In this document: positions 10,287 through 18,859 of the stretch, one piece after another
Layout of the letters: the number at the start of each line of letters is the position of its first letter
Position numbering within the stretch: position 1 is the stretch's first letter
From: Gallionellaceae bacterium
GTDB lineage: Bacteria > Pseudomonadota > Gammaproteobacteria > Burkholderiales > Gallionellaceae
NCBI GenBank assembly: GCA_027448945.1
Contig: DAIDMQ010000020.1
Span: 1-64,000, forward strand
Direction: 5' to 3'
Length of the DNA stretch: 64,000 nucleotides
The notes under the pieces: model-generated
Seen by the model: only the letters and a program-made list of their open reading frames with translations
Told to the model about the DNA's origin: nothing
Databases searched by the model: none
Translations under genes and position numbers: made by a program

Positions 10287-10889
10287 ATGAAAAATTTCAT
10301 TACATTCGAAGGCATGGACGGCGCAGGCAAAAGTACGCATCTGGAGCGTTTTGCCGCCACCTTGCGCGCGCGCGGACATGAGGTCATCGTCACCCGCGAA
10401 CCTGGAGGAACACCGCTAGGCGAGCAGTTGCGCGAGATGTTGCTGCATCAGGCGATGAGTATGGAGACCGAAGCCTTGCTGATGTTCGCCGCACGTGCAG
10501 AACATATCGCCAAGGTTATCAGGCCTGCACTTAACGCCGGAAAGGTCGTCATCTCAGACCGTTTTTCGGATGCGAGCTTCGCCTATCAGGGCAGTGGCCG
10601 TGGCATGGATTGGGAAAAGCTCCAGCGTTTGGAAGCTTGGGTGCATCACGACCTGCAACCTGACTTGACGCTGTTCTTCGATGTGACCGTAGATGTGTCC
10701 AGACAACGTCTGGCGAACAACACCATGCTGGATAAGTTCGAGCAGGAGAAGGGCGATTTCTTCGAGCGTGTACGTGCCGGATATCATCGCCGTGTGCTGG
10801 AGCACCCCGAGCGTTATGAGGTGATAGATGGGGGGCAGGCCTTGGATGCCGTGGCGGCGCAATTGGATGCGGTTCTGGCCTCGCTATGA
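10287..10889 (+). CDS. tmk: Thymidylate kinase
   Basis: Phosphorylates dTMP to dTDP for DNA synthesis. The P-loop [10 protein letters not shown] lies at residues 8-17, followed by the [14 protein letters not shown] motif and the [19 protein letters not shown]/substrate region. The 200 residues match the family. The gene overlaps holB by 4 bases, so the two replication genes are probably translated together; a 56-base gap separates it from mltG. Confidence 0.96.
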   Translation: MKNFITFEGMDGAGKSTHLERFAATLRARGHEVIVTREPGGTPLGEQLREMLLHQAMSMETEALLMFAARAEHIAKVIRPALNAGKVVISDRFSDASFAYQGSGRGMDWEKLQRLEAWVHHDLQPDLTLFFDVTVDVSRQRLANNTMLDKFEQEKGDFFERVRAGYHRRVLEHPERYEVIDGGQALDAVAAQLDAVLASL

Positions 10890-11878
10890 GCGCGCTTTAT
10901 CCTTGGCAAGAGACGGATTGGCAGCGTTTGCAGGAACTGCGAAAACGCCCACCGCAAGGCTTGTTGTTCAAGGGCGGTAAGGGTATCGGCAAGCTGGATC
11001 TGGCGTTGAACTTCGCCTATTCCTTATTGTGTGAGCGTACGGCCGGCAACGGTCAGGCCTGCAATGCATGCCCTGCATGTCACTGGTTGTCGCAGGGTTC
11101 GCATCCCGATTTCCGCTTGCTACAACCTGATGCGCAGGTGATGGAAGAGAGCGAATCCGGCAAGAAGCCGAGTAAGCAAATCACGGTCGAGCAAGTGCGT
11201 GGACTCGCCGACTTCTTGGGTATGTCCGCACATCAGGGGGGGATGCGCGTGGTGGTGATCTGCCCGGCCGAGTCTATGAACAGCAATGCCGCGAATGCTT
11301 TATTGAAGAGTCTGGAAGAGCCGCCCCGCAATATGCTGTTCATCCTCGTGACACATAAACCACAGCAATTGTTACCCACCATCTTGAGTCGTTGCGTGAC
11401 CTTTGCGCTGACTCTGCCAGATAGTCAGAGTGCGACCGCGTGGTTGCGCGGGCAGGGTATTCAATTACCCGAACAAGCACTCGCAGCAGCAGGCTACTCA
11501 CCCTTGCTGGCCCTACAAGGTGATGCACAGGTCGGCAGCGATGAGCATGCCAAGTTGCTGAGCGCCTTGCGTCAACCGGCATCGCTGGATGTGTTCGCTA
11601 TCGCCGAGATGTTACAGAAGACCGAGCAAGTGCTGGTGGTGCAATGGTTGCAGCAATGGAGCTACGATCTGTCGGCAATGAAGCTTACGGGACGCGTGCG
11701 TTACCACACCGGTGATGCCGAGCCTATCAAGCGTCTGGTGGCGAATCTGGATGCGATGGAATTGATGCGTTTGCAGAAGCTTTTGCAGACCGCCAAGCGC
11801 GAATCGCAACACACACTCAATCCTAAACTTTTCTTCGAATCAATACTGTTGGCGTATCGCCAACTCACGACACACTGA
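10886..11878 (+). CDS. holB: DNA polymerase III subunit delta prime
   Basis: Clamp-loader subunit that helps open the beta clamp and load it on DNA. The 330 residues show the AAA+ layout with [15 protein letters not shown] in place of a strict Walker A, a zinc module (the Cys cluster ending [12 protein letters not shown]) and sensor-1 SRC in LPTILSRC. The non-canonical P-loop is normal for delta prime, which does not hydrolyse ATP. tatD starts three bases after the stop. The pilZ gene often found between holB and tatD in other bacteria is absent. Confidence 0.94.
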   Translation: MSALYPWQETDWQRLQELRKRPPQGLLFKGGKGIGKLDLALNFAYSLLCERTAGNGQACNACPACHWLSQGSHPDFRLLQPDAQVMEESESGKKPSKQITVEQVRGLADFLGMSAHQGGMRVVVICPAESMNSNAANALLKSLEEPPRNMLFILVTHKPQQLLPTILSRCVTFALTLPDSQSATAWLRGQGIQLPEQALAAAGYSPLLALQGDAQVGSDEHAKLLSALRQPASLDVFAIAEMLQKTEQVLVVQWLQQWSYDLSAMKLTGRVRYHTGDAEPIKRLVANLDAMELMRLQKLLQTAKRESQHTLNPKLFFESILLAYRQLTTH

Positions 11879-11880
11879 CC

Positions 11881-12657
11881 ATGCCTTATATCGATTCACA
11901 CTGTCATATCAATTTTCCCGACCTTGTTAACAACATCGACGATGTGTTGGCGCAGATGAAGAAGAACGACGTGCAGAACGCACTTTGTGTGTCGGTCAAT
12001 CTGCAGGATTTTCCGCAAGTGCTTGCACTGGCAGAGCGCTTTGAGCATATCTACGCATCGGTAGGCGTGCACCCGGACTACGAAGACGAAGTTGAACCTG
12101 GCGTTGCCGAGCTCGTCAAATTGGCGCAACACGACAAGATCATCGCGATTGGTGAAACTGGCTTGGATTATTTCCGACTTACTGGCGATCTGGAATGGCA
12201 GCGCGAGCGCTTTCGTAATCACATCCGCGCAGCGCGTGAGTGCGGCAAGCCACTTATCATTCACACCCGTTCGGCAGCAGAGGACACTTTGCGCATCATG
12301 GCGGAGGAGCAGGCACATGATGTCGGCGGTGTGATGCATTGCTTTACCGAGAACTGGGAAGTGGCACAAGCTGCCATAGAGATGGGTTTCTATATTTCTT
12401 TCTCGGGCATCGTAACTTTCAAGAATGCTGTGCAGATCAAGGATGTGGCGCAACGCATGCCTCTTGAGCGCATTCTGATCGAGACTGATTCACCGTATCT
12501 CGCACCTGTTCCGTTTCGCGGCAAACTAAACCAGCCTGCATACGTGAAGCATGTGGCGGAAGAGATTGCGACCTTGCGCGGCATCACTGCGGACGAGGTC
12601 GGTGATGCAACTTGTGAGAATTTTTATCGCTTGTTCAAAACCGCAAAAAAAATGTAA
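11881..12657 (+). CDS. tatD: TatD-family metal-dependent hydrolase
   Basis: Member of the TatD/YcfH amidohydrolase superfamily, with 3'-5' DNase activity known for relatives. The 258-residue TIM-barrel protein has the metal-binding DSHCHINF at the N-terminus, GETGLDYFR, PLIIHTRSA, GGVMHCFT and the final TDSPYLAP aspartate. It ends the pabC-mltG-tmk-holB run; two bases separate it from holB. YcfH- and YjjV-type paralogues cannot be separated by eye. Confidence 0.9.
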   Translation: MPYIDSHCHINFPDLVNNIDDVLAQMKKNDVQNALCVSVNLQDFPQVLALAERFEHIYASVGVHPDYEDEVEPGVAELVKLAQHDKIIAIGETGLDYFRLTGDLEWQRERFRNHIRAARECGKPLIIHTRSAAEDTLRIMAEEQAHDVGGVMHCFTENWEVAQAAIEMGFYISFSGIVTFKNAVQIKDVAQRMPLERILIETDSPYLAPVPFRGKLNQPAYVKHVAEEIATLRGITADEVGDATCENFYRLFKTAKKM

Positions 12658-12664
12658 AAGTGGG

Positions 12665-12692
12665 TTGACAGAAAATCTGCCATCCCTATAAT
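12665..12692 (+). promoter_or_regulatory. Consensus sigma70 promoter of the Gly-Cys-Gly tRNA cluster
   Basis: A perfect TTGACA (12665-12670) and a perfect TATAAT (12687-12692) are separated by 16 bases, 8 bases after the tatD stop. Transcription would start about 7 bases before the first tRNA. Both boxes matching consensus is typical of strong stable-RNA promoters. Confidence 0.9.
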
Positions 12693-12705
12693 GCGCACCT
12701 GTTTT

Positions 12706-12781
12706 GCGGGAATAGCTCAGCTGGTAGAGCGATACCTTGCCAAGGTATAGGTCGAGAGTTCGAACCTCTTTTCCCGCTCCA
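12706..12781 (+). tRNA. glyW: tRNA-Gly (GCC), copy 1
   Basis: A 76-base cloverleaf with encoded CCA. The acceptor stem GCGGGAA/TTCCCGC is perfect; the anticodon loop TTGCCAA carries GCC at positions 34-36. It is base-for-base identical to the copy at 12924-12999. Confidence 0.97.
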
Positions 12782-12788
12782 AATCCAA

Positions 12789-12814
12789 GGGAAAGCTTAG
12801 TTGCTTTCCCTTTT
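12789..12814 (+). terminator. Hairpin with T-run inside the tRNA cluster
   Basis: GGGAAAGC (12789-12796) pairs perfectly with GCTTTCCC (12803-12810) across a 6-base loop and is followed by TTTT. It resembles a weak rho-independent terminator or an RNA-processing hairpin between tRNA-Gly and tRNA-Cys. It may lower the amount of downstream tRNA-Cys. Confidence 0.55.
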
Positions 12815-12833
12815 AGTTTCAAAGTGTGGTCAC

Positions 12834-12907
12834 GGTGCGATAGCAAAGCGGTTATGCCCCGGATTGCAAATCCGGTTAGCCCAGTTCGACTCTGGGTCGC
12901 ACCTCCA
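12834..12907 (+). tRNA. cysT: tRNA-Cys (GCA)
   Basis: A 74-base cloverleaf with encoded CCA. The acceptor stem is GGTGCGA/TCGCACC, the anticodon loop TTGCAAA gives GCA, and the T-arm is CCCAG-TTCGACT-CTGGG. It lies between two identical tRNA-Gly genes and shares their promoter. Confidence 0.97.
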
Positions 12908-12923
12908 GGATTAAAGTTTCATC

Positions 12924-12999
12924 GCGGGAATAGCTCAGCTGGTAGAGCGATACCTTGCCAAGGTATAGGTCGAGAGTTCGAACCTCTTTTCCCGCTCCA
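12924..12999 (+). tRNA. glyW: tRNA-Gly (GCC), copy 2
   Basis: Identical in all 76 bases to the tRNA-Gly at 12706-12781. It ends the cluster and is followed at once by a strong terminator. The flanks of the two copies differ, so the repeat is limited to the mature tRNA. Confidence 0.97.
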
Positions 13000-13002
13000 T
13001 AT

Positions 13003-13033
13003 AAAAAGGAAAGCACATGTGCTTTCCTTTTTT
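13003..13033 (+). terminator. Terminator of the tRNA cluster
   Basis: A perfect 20-base palindrome (13008-13027) is flanked by five A upstream and six T downstream, four bases after the CCA end. It can act in both directions and also separates the cluster from the convergent tRNA-Leu. Confidence 0.88.
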
Positions 13034-13152
13034 CATTTCCATGCATGAGTTGCACCGATTGCAGGCAAAACCTGCCGCGCAATTTTGCGCTTTATGCACT
13101 TTGAACTTGAAACCGCCGGAGATATTGAGATACATGCGGAATAAAAAACAGG

Positions 13153-13242
13153 TGGTGCCCGAGACCGGAATCGAACCGGTACGACTTGTTAAAGGTCGAC
13201 GGATTTTAAGTCCGTTGTGTCTACCAATTTCACCACTCGGGC
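13153..13242 (-). tRNA. tRNA-Leu (TAA)
   Basis: A 90-base class II tRNA with encoded CCA and a long variable arm. The acceptor stem is GCCCGAG/CTCGGGC, the anticodon loop CTTAAAA gives TAA, and the T-arm contains GGTTCGATTCC. It is convergent with the Gly-Cys-Gly cluster. The 203 bases between it and pepN show no gene and no clear promoter. Confidence 0.96.
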
Positions 13243-13445
13243 AAGTGATTCGCATGAGAAAAGCGGATGCTTCTTTCAAGTTTATAGAAGAACCAGGCAG
13301 CGTTCTTGGTGTGGATGTTCAGACGTGGGAGCACGAAAAACAACGACGCGGATTTTAGCACAGGCTACCGAAATTACTAAACACAAACTCAAGTCCAGCG
13401 AGCATTTCTGCTAAGCTCGCGCAAATTTCAACTATCACAACCGCC

Positions 13446-16076
13446 ATGAACATCGACCAAACTCCCAACGTATACCGCAAAGATTACACCCCTCCCGCCT
13501 ATCTGGTGGATACCGTGGAGATGGGTTTTGATCTGTCTCCCGAATCGACTTTGGTCAGCACACGCTTGAAGATGCGCCGCAATCCTGTTGCCACCGGAAA
13601 TGCATTGCAACTGTCGGGCGAAAAATTGGAGTTGCTTGCACTACGCATGAACGGTGTCGTACTCAAAGCCAAGCGCAACTACAGTCTGAACGAAGGTCTT
13701 TTGGAGATCGCAGCCGCGCCGGATGAGGTCATACTGGAGATTGTTACCCGCATCAATCCGATCAAAAACACTTCTTTAATGGGGCTGTACGTTTCCAACG
13801 GCAACTTCTTTACCCAGTGTGAAGCGCAAGGTTTTCGCAAGATTACCTACTACCCGGACCGTCCTGATGTGATGGCAAAGTTCACCGTGATGCTACGCGG
13901 CGATAAGCAGAAATATCCGGTGCTGTTAAGCAACGGTAACCTGATTGAACAAGGCGACCTGGGCGATGGCCGTCATTATGCAAAGTGGGAAGACCCGTTC
14001 AAAAAGCCTTCTTATTTATTCGCACTGGTTGCCGGCAATCTGGTCTGCCAGGAAGAAAAATTCAAACTCAAATCAGGCCGCAAAGTGTTGCTGCAAGTCT
14101 GGGTGGAGCCGGGGAATCTGGATAAGACCGCACATGCGATGGACTCGCTGAAGAACAGCATCCGTTGGGATGAGCAACGCTATGGTCTGGAGCTCGATCT
14201 GGATAGATTCATGATTGTCGCGGTGGGCGACTTCAACATGGGCGCGATGGAGAACAAAGGACTGAACATCTTCAACACCAAGTATGTGTTGGCCAATCCG
14301 CGCATTGCAACCGATGTCGACTACTCCAATATTGAAGCCGTCATCGGCCACGAATATTTTCACAACTGGACAGGTAATCGCGTGACCTGCCGTGACTGGT
14401 TCCAGCTCTCCTTGAAAGAAGGCCTGACAGTATTTCGCGATCAGGAGTTCTCCGCCGATATGGCCGGCAGCGACAGTGCGCGCGCGGTCAAACGCATCGA
14501 AGATGTGCGCGGCTTGCGCCAAGTTCAATTCAGCGAAGACTCCGGCCCTATGGCACATCCGGTGCGTCCCGACAGTTATGTCGCCATCGACAACTTCTAC
14601 ACCGCCACTGTGTACGAGAAGGGGGCGGAAGTAGTGCGCATGTATCAGACCCTATTAGGCCGCGACGGCTTCCGTAAAGGCATGGACTTGTACTTCGCCC
14701 GCCATGATGGACACGCTGTGACGTGCGACGACTTTCGCATGGCGATGGCCGAAGCTAATAATCGTGACCTGAGCCAATTCGAACGCTGGTATAGCCAAGC
14801 AGGAACCCCGCATATACAGGTGCGAGCAAAATACGATGCGACCAGCCAGAGCTATGAGCTAACTCTCACACAACGCCTCGCTCATAAAGGCCAGCAGCCT
14901 CTGCACATCCCCTTCGCGATGGGGATGCTTGATGCGCAAGGTCGAGACATGGTGCTGTATCTGGATGGTAAGCGCATCGAGTCCAAGACCTGCGTATTAG
15001 AACTGACGCAATCCAGCCAGACCTTCCGGTTCACCAAAGTCACGTCATGTCCTACCCCATCGCTGCTGCGTAATTTTTCCGCGCCGGTAGTGCTGGAATA
15101 CAACTATAGCGATTCAGAATTGGTGCAACTACTGGCTCACGACAGCGATCCCTTCAATCGCTGGGAAGCCGGTCAACGATTGGCGATACAAAGACTATTG
15201 GCACTGGTTGCGGATGTGCAAGCGGGCAGAGTGTTGCAACTGGACAGCGTGTTCATAGCAGCATTGCGCAGCACTATCACCGACAGCAGCCTGGACCCCT
15301 CATTCCGTGAACAGGTATTGAGCTTGCCCAGTGAAGGTGTGCTGGCGGAATGCGCCAAGGTGATAGACCCGCATGCCATACATCAGGCCAGACAGTTTAT
15401 GCGCAGCACCTTGGCTCAGACACTCAAGACGGAACTCATCACGCTCTATCAAGCCAACCTCACGCCCAGGCGCTACAGCCCCGATGCGACTTCTGCAGGT
15501 AAGCGCGCGCTGAAGAATATCTGTCTGTCTTATCTGCTGGAATGGAATGATGCCAGCACCGTGTCACTCGCATTGGCACAGGAAAGCACCGCAGACAATA
15601 TGACCGACCGACAGTCTGCTCTTGTCTCATTGGTGCAGCGTGATGCGCAAACACCCGCGCTGCAACGCTTTTACGACGATTTCAAAGAGGATGCACTCGT
15701 GGTGGATAAGTGGTTTAGCATCCAAGCTGGCGCACGTCACAACGATGTCAAAGCGATATGCAAATTAATGAAGCATTCCGCCTTCACCCTTAGTAATCCG
15801 AATCGTGCGCGCAGCCTGATCTTCAGCTTCTGCAACGCCAACCCTGCTCAGTTCCATGCACTAGATGGCAGCGGCTATGCTTTCTGGGCAGAGCAAGTCA
15901 TCGCCCTGAATCGAACCAATCCGCAAGTCGCCGCTCGTCTGGCGCGCAGCTTGGATCATTGGAAGAAATACCAACCCAAGTTGCGCGCACAAATGAAAGC
16001 CGCGCTGCAAAAAGTGGCTAAGGAAAAAAATCTGGCTAAGGATGTTAGGGAGGTGGTGAGCAAGGCATTGGCGTGA
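13446..16076 (+). CDS. pepN: Aminopeptidase N
   Basis: M1-family zinc aminopeptidase that removes N-terminal residues from peptides in the cytoplasm. The 876-residue protein has the substrate-recognition GAMEN motif near residues 266-270, the zinc site HEYFH at 302-306 with the third ligand Glu in LKEGLTVFRDQEF, and the conserved ATVYEKGAEVVRMY tyrosine region. The length matches E. coli PepN (870). The gene stands alone: tRNA genes lie upstream and an HD-GYP gene follows after about 130 bases. Confidence 0.97.
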   Translation: MNIDQTPNVYRKDYTPPAYLVDTVEMGFDLSPESTLVSTRLKMRRNPVATGNALQLSGEKLELLALRMNGVVLKAKRNYSLNEGLLEIAAAPDEVILEIVTRINPIKNTSLMGLYVSNGNFFTQCEAQGFRKITYYPDRPDVMAKFTVMLRGDKQKYPVLLSNGNLIEQGDLGDGRHYAKWEDPFKKPSYLFALVAGNLVCQEEKFKLKSGRKVLLQVWVEPGNLDKTAHAMDSLKNSIRWDEQRYGLELDLDRFMIVAVGDFNMGAMENKGLNIFNTKYVLANPRIATDVDYSNIEAVIGHEYFHNWTGNRVTCRDWFQLSLKEGLTVFRDQEFSADMAGSDSARAVKRIEDVRGLRQVQFSEDSGPMAHPVRPDSYVAIDNFYTATVYEKGAEVVRMYQTLLGRDGFRKGMDLYFARHDGHAVTCDDFRMAMAEANNRDLSQFERWYSQAGTPHIQVRAKYDATSQSYELTLTQRLAHKGQQPLHIPFAMGMLDAQGRDMVLYLDGKRIESKTCVLELTQSSQTFRFTKVTSCPTPSLLRNFSAPVVLEYNYSDSELVQLLAHDSDPFNRWEAGQRLAIQRLLALVADVQAGRVLQLDSVFIAALRSTITDSSLDPSFREQVLSLPSEGVLAECAKVIDPHAIHQARQFMRSTLAQTLKTELITLYQANLTPRRYSPDATSAGKRALKNICLSYLLEWNDASTVSLALAQESTADNMTDRQSALVSLVQRDAQTPALQRFYDDFKEDALVVDKWFSIQAGARHNDVKAICKLMKHSAFTLSNPNRARSLIFSFCNANPAQFHALDGSGYAFWAEQVIALNRTNPQVAARLARSLDHWKKYQPKLRAQMKAALQKVAKEKNLAKDVREVVSKALA

Positions 16077-16211
16077 GACAATCAACCCGTTGATGCCAGT
16101 CTTGCACCACTATTTCGGTTGGGCTATTCGCCTAATCCTAAGTTAAATGAAGCGGCATGAATCATGCTCGCCCCGTGCAAGAATTTCGATTTCACCTTTA
16201 TGGAGACATCC

Positions 16212-16820
16212 ATGGAGCCAGAGAATAACGTTTACGAATCCTTGCTCAGATACACGAAGGCGCTATCAGCAGCACTGGGATATCGTGACTTAATGACAAG
16301 GTTGCATTCAGAGCGAGTTTGCGGACTCTCTCTGGTCATGGGTATCAGATGCGGAATCGAAAAACAGGAATTGGTCGCGCTTCGAATAAGCTCATCTTTC
16401 CACGATATTGGCAAGATTGGAATTCCAGATGCAATTCTGTTGAAGCCTGGCAAGCTTGATGAAGCTGAGTGGGAGGTTATGAAGCAACACTCGGAGATAG
16501 GTGCGAACATCATGCTGGCAACAGAATTGGACGGTTCACGTCGGGCAGCGGTTGCCATTCGCGCGCATCATGAACATTATGACGGAAATGGCTACCCTGA
16601 CGGTTTGTTGGGAGAACAAATCCCGATATGCGCACGCATCATTTCAATCGCAGACAGTTACGATGCGATGGCGGTGACAAGGACATACCATAAGGCAAAG
16701 AAGCATCGGGATATCTTGGCGATTCTTCGCGATGAAACCGGGGGAAAGCACGACCCTCAATTAATGTCACTCTTCCTTGATATAATTGAAAAAAGTAGAT
16801 TTAAGGCTCTTGATTCTTGA
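16212..16820 (+). CDS. Stand-alone HD-GYP phosphodiesterase
   Basis: HD-GYP proteins hydrolyse cyclic di-GMP (some cGAMP) to lower its level. All metal and signature residues are present: the HDIGKIGIPD motif with His64-Asp65, HH at 119-120, and GYP at 127-129 in DGNGYPDG. The 202-residue protein has no visible receiver, PAS or membrane domain, so any sensing partner is separate. I chose the ATG at 16212 because TGGAG lies 6 bases upstream; ATG at 16200 and 16164 are alternatives. The left end of the Mu-like element begins 56 bases after the stop. Confidence 0.88.
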   Translation: MEPENNVYESLLRYTKALSAALGYRDLMTRLHSERVCGLSLVMGIRCGIEKQELVALRISSSFHDIGKIGIPDAILLKPGKLDEAEWEVMKQHSEIGANIMLATELDGSRRAAVAIRAHHEHYDGNGYPDGLLGEQIPICARIISIADSYDAMAVTRTYHKAKKHRDILAILRDETGGKHDPQLMSLFLDIIEKSRFKALDS

Positions 16821-16876
16821 CACTGTTTGAATGCGTTTTCTTTGAAAAAATTCAAATGTCGAAAATGTGCACACAG

Positions 16877-16903
16877 TGTGAGGGTGCAGGGGTATTGGCA
16901 TAG
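16877..16903 (+). repeat. Left terminal repeat and outer transposase-binding site
   Basis: The terminus begins TGT and contains GTGCAGGGGTATTGGCATAG at 16884-16903. This matches the inner left site (17021-17040) at 16 of 20 bases and the right-end sites in inverted orientation, as expected for MuA-type end sites. Confidence 0.65.
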
Positions 16904-16967
16904 CTGGATGAATCAAAACAAAACTGGATAAAGCTGGATGGAATAAGGGATACAGGGGAAAAAGAGC

Positions 16968-17006
16968 AAAAAAGGCCGCGTAGTTAAATTTGCAAAAAAA
17001 CGCGGC
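16968..17006 (-). terminator. Possible terminator of the phage repressor
   Basis: On the minus strand GCCGCG (17006-17001) pairs with CGCGGC (16980-16975) across a 20-base loop, followed by CC and six T. It lies about 65 bases after the repressor stop. The long loop makes it a weak prediction. Confidence 0.4.
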
Positions 17007-17020
17007 ACATGTAACGAGTT

Positions 17021-17040
17021 TTGCAGGGTTATTGGCACAA
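17021..17040 (+). repeat. Inner left-end transposase-binding site
   Basis: TTGCAGGGTTATTGGCACAA is the clearest copy of the end-site consensus. It shares 16/20 bases with 16884-16903 and 15/20 with the reverse complement of 20265-20284. Confidence 0.6.
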
Positions 17041-17069
17041 CTCATCGCGCAGATTACATAGATACACAA

Positions 17070-17843
17070 TTACATGCGCCGACCAGACCAAACAACACGG
17101 CCGACTATATTAAGTGTGCCAATCTGATCTGCAGATAGGCGCTCTGCCTCATATTGAGGATTATCACTGCGCACCATGACGCTCCCATCTAGCTTGAGCT
17201 GCATACGTTTAACGCGCAGCTCACCGTTCATCGCGAACGCATAGATGGCATCTTGCTTGACACCTTCACCGCCACGATCAATCAGTAGCAGATCGCCTGC
17301 GCGCAAGGTGGGCTCCATCGAATCACCAATCGCGCTTATCAATACAAGGTTCTTTGGGGAGGTGTTCAGCTCGGTGCGCACCCATGCCTCACGAAATGCC
17401 AAGTGATCGACGATCTGTTCGCTATGGATCACTGCACCATTGCCCATACTGGCTGATACATCGTATCGAGGCACAAGCACGAAGCCATAAGGTGCATGCG
17501 GCTGCTCAACGCTTTGGGGCGCATCATGGGTTCCACCCAAATCATAAGGCTTACGGGCCAAATCTATTGAGTCAGGGAAGAAGGCATCTACAGCTTGCCT
17601 CATAGGATCACTCAAGAGAGTAGCCATTGGAGCCAATAACATTTCCCCATGCCCTAATAGAAGCCAGTCTGCACTAATACCTAGGCGCACTAAACCCGCT
17701 ATCGCATCGCCACCAGGGACACTTCGGCCATCCTCATATCCCTGATAAGACCTTTCTGAAACGCCAGATTGTGCTGCAATTTCCTTTTGCGTTAGCTTTA
17801 AGGAAGCCCTTGCGGCGCGCAATCTTTCTGGAAGTGAACTCAT
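17070..17843 (-). CDS. Phage repressor, XRE-type HTH plus S24 peptidase domain
   Basis: Likely lysogeny repressor of the Mu-like element. The 257 residues have an N-terminal helix-turn-helix (about 5-60, with LTQKEIAAQSGVSERSYQGYEDG) and a C-terminal LexA/CI-like S24 domain with catalytic Ser175 (GDSMEPTLRAGD) and Lys212 (ELRVKRM). At the usual Ala-Gly cleavage position the sequence reads Ser-Met-Gly (132-134), so self-cleavage may be altered. I chose the ATG at 17843; its start codon abuts an array of GTCGCACTT repeats. An upstream in-frame start would translate through those operators and is unlikely. Confidence 0.88.
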   Translation of the reverse strand: MSSLPERLRAARASLKLTQKEIAAQSGVSERSYQGYEDGRSVPGGDAIAGLVRLGISADWLLLGHGEMLLAPMATLLSDPMRQAVDAFFPDSIDLARKPYDLGGTHDAPQSVEQPHAPYGFVLVPRYDVSASMGNGAVIHSEQIVDHLAFREAWVRTELNTSPKNLVLISAIGDSMEPTLRAGDLLLIDRGGEGVKQDAIYAFAMNGELRVKRMQLKLDGSVMVRSDNPQYEAERLSADQIGTLNIVGRVVWSGRRM

Positions 17844-17974
17844 GTCGCACTTCCACAGCGAAAGTGCGACATGAAAGTGCGACAAAATTCAATGTGTCGC
17901 ACTTTCAGTAAGGCGTTGTATTTAATTAAATAATACATAATTACGACAAAATCTTCATATTTTTAAGTGCGACA
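17844..17974. promoter_or_regulatory. Operator array of the phage repressor/Ner region
   Basis: Five copies of the motif GAAAGTGCGACA or its reverse occur at 17844-17852 (partial), 17860-17871, 17873-17884, 17895-17906 and 17965-17974 (partial). The second and third are direct repeats 13 bases apart; the third and fourth form an inverted repeat with a 10-base centre. The array lies between the divergent repressor and ner genes, where Mu-type lysis/lysogeny control occurs. A consensus -35 TTGACA (17999-18004) follows, but its -10 is weak. Confidence 0.8.
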
Positions 17975-18063
17975 CGAAAAAAAATACTGGCAGGAGTGTT
18001 GACATTAGCCAAATTGTACTGTTAGAGTGCACCCCATCGAACAGCCACGCGAAAGTAAACAAC

Positions 18064-18408
18064 ATGACAACAGTAACGGCAAAAAAACCAGTCGACCAAG
18101 ACTGGCACCCTGCGGATATTAAGGCGGCTCTCCACAAGAAAGGCATCACACTTGCGGCAATCGCTGAAGCCTACGGAATGACTAGCTCCTCCTCGCTTTC
18201 ATCTACCTTTACACGCAGCTATCCGCTCAATGAAAAACGTATTGCTGATGCGGTCGGCGTACACCCTATGGAGATATGGCCATCACGCTATAACAAAGAT
18301 GGCAGCGTCAAACCTAGGGGCTTTCATGCAATACAGTTTAACGCAACCACAAGAGCGCGCAATAGTAAGACAACTGCTGCCGATAGCAGATTATTGAAGG
18401 TCGCCTGA
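18064..18408 (+). CDS. ner: Ner-like DNA-binding regulator
   Basis: Ner proteins (Mu Ner, Nlp/SfsB family) repress early and repressor promoters of transposable phages. The core DWHPADIKAALHKKGITLAAIAEAYG, followed by PLNEKRIADAVGVHPMEIWPSRYN, is the classic Ner fold. At 114 residues it is longer than Mu Ner (75) because of a short N-terminal and a basic C-terminal tail. It is divergent from the repressor across the operator array and looks intact. The -35 TTGACA at 17999 could start its promoter. Confidence 0.88.
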   Translation: MTTVTAKKPVDQDWHPADIKAALHKKGITLAAIAEAYGMTSSSSLSSTFTRSYPLNEKRIADAVGVHPMEIWPSRYNKDGSVKPRGFHAIQFNATTRARNSKTTAADSRLLKVA

Positions 18409-18409
18409 C

Positions 18410-18859
18410 ATGAGGCGCGTACTCGATAATTTGACTGGTGACTTGTTTGAGGTGGTCGCATCGATACCTCAGCCACACCCAATGAATGCAGGGGCTTGGC
18501 GCTTCCGCGTCGAGATCGCGCACGTGATGGGCGCTGCGATTGCAGCTTGCGGTAAAGACCGTTACCAGATCGCCGCTGATATGAGCCGCCTACTGGGCCG
18601 CGAAGTCTCTATCAATACGCTCGATAAATACACCTCGGAAGCTGCAGAGGAACATATCCCCAACCTTGAAACTGCCTTTGCCTTTGATGCTGCGACTGGG
18701 CAGCTTGCACTTGTCGATCTCTTTGCCAAGAAGTTGGGCTGCCGCGTTCTGCCAGGTAAAGAGTCGCTTGTTGCTGAGCTGGGCCGCCTAGAAGTGTTGA
18801 AGAGCGATATCGCCAAACAAGAAAAAGCGATCAAGCGTGCGCTAGGAGAGCAGGCATGA
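18410..18859 (+). CDS. Phage early protein of unknown function
   Basis: A 149-residue protein I do not recognise by name. It has a middle region resembling a helix-turn-helix (RYQIAADMSRLLGREVSINTLDKYTSEA) and a C-terminal coiled-coil-like stretch (VAELGRLEVLKSDIAKQEKAIKRAL). It starts directly after the ner stop and overlaps the next gene by 4 bases. It is therefore part of the early operon, placed where Mu-like phages carry small regulators before transposase A. Confidence 0.65.
   Translation: MRRVLDNLTGDLFEVVASIPQPHPMNAGAWRFRVEIAHVMGAAIAACGKDRYQIAADMSRLLGREVSINTLDKYTSEAAEEHIPNLETAFAFDAATGQLALVDLFAKKLGCRVLPGKESLVAELGRLEVLKSDIAKQEKAIKRALGEQA

Noticed and set aside
12737..13048. Frames of about 100 codons across the tRNA cluster
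   Set aside because: They cover tRNA genes and terminators; any protein would be an artefact.
13243..13330. Promoter of tRNA-Leu on the minus strand
   Set aside because: A TATAAA-like box exists near 13281-13286, but no matching -35 element at a sensible distance; not reported.
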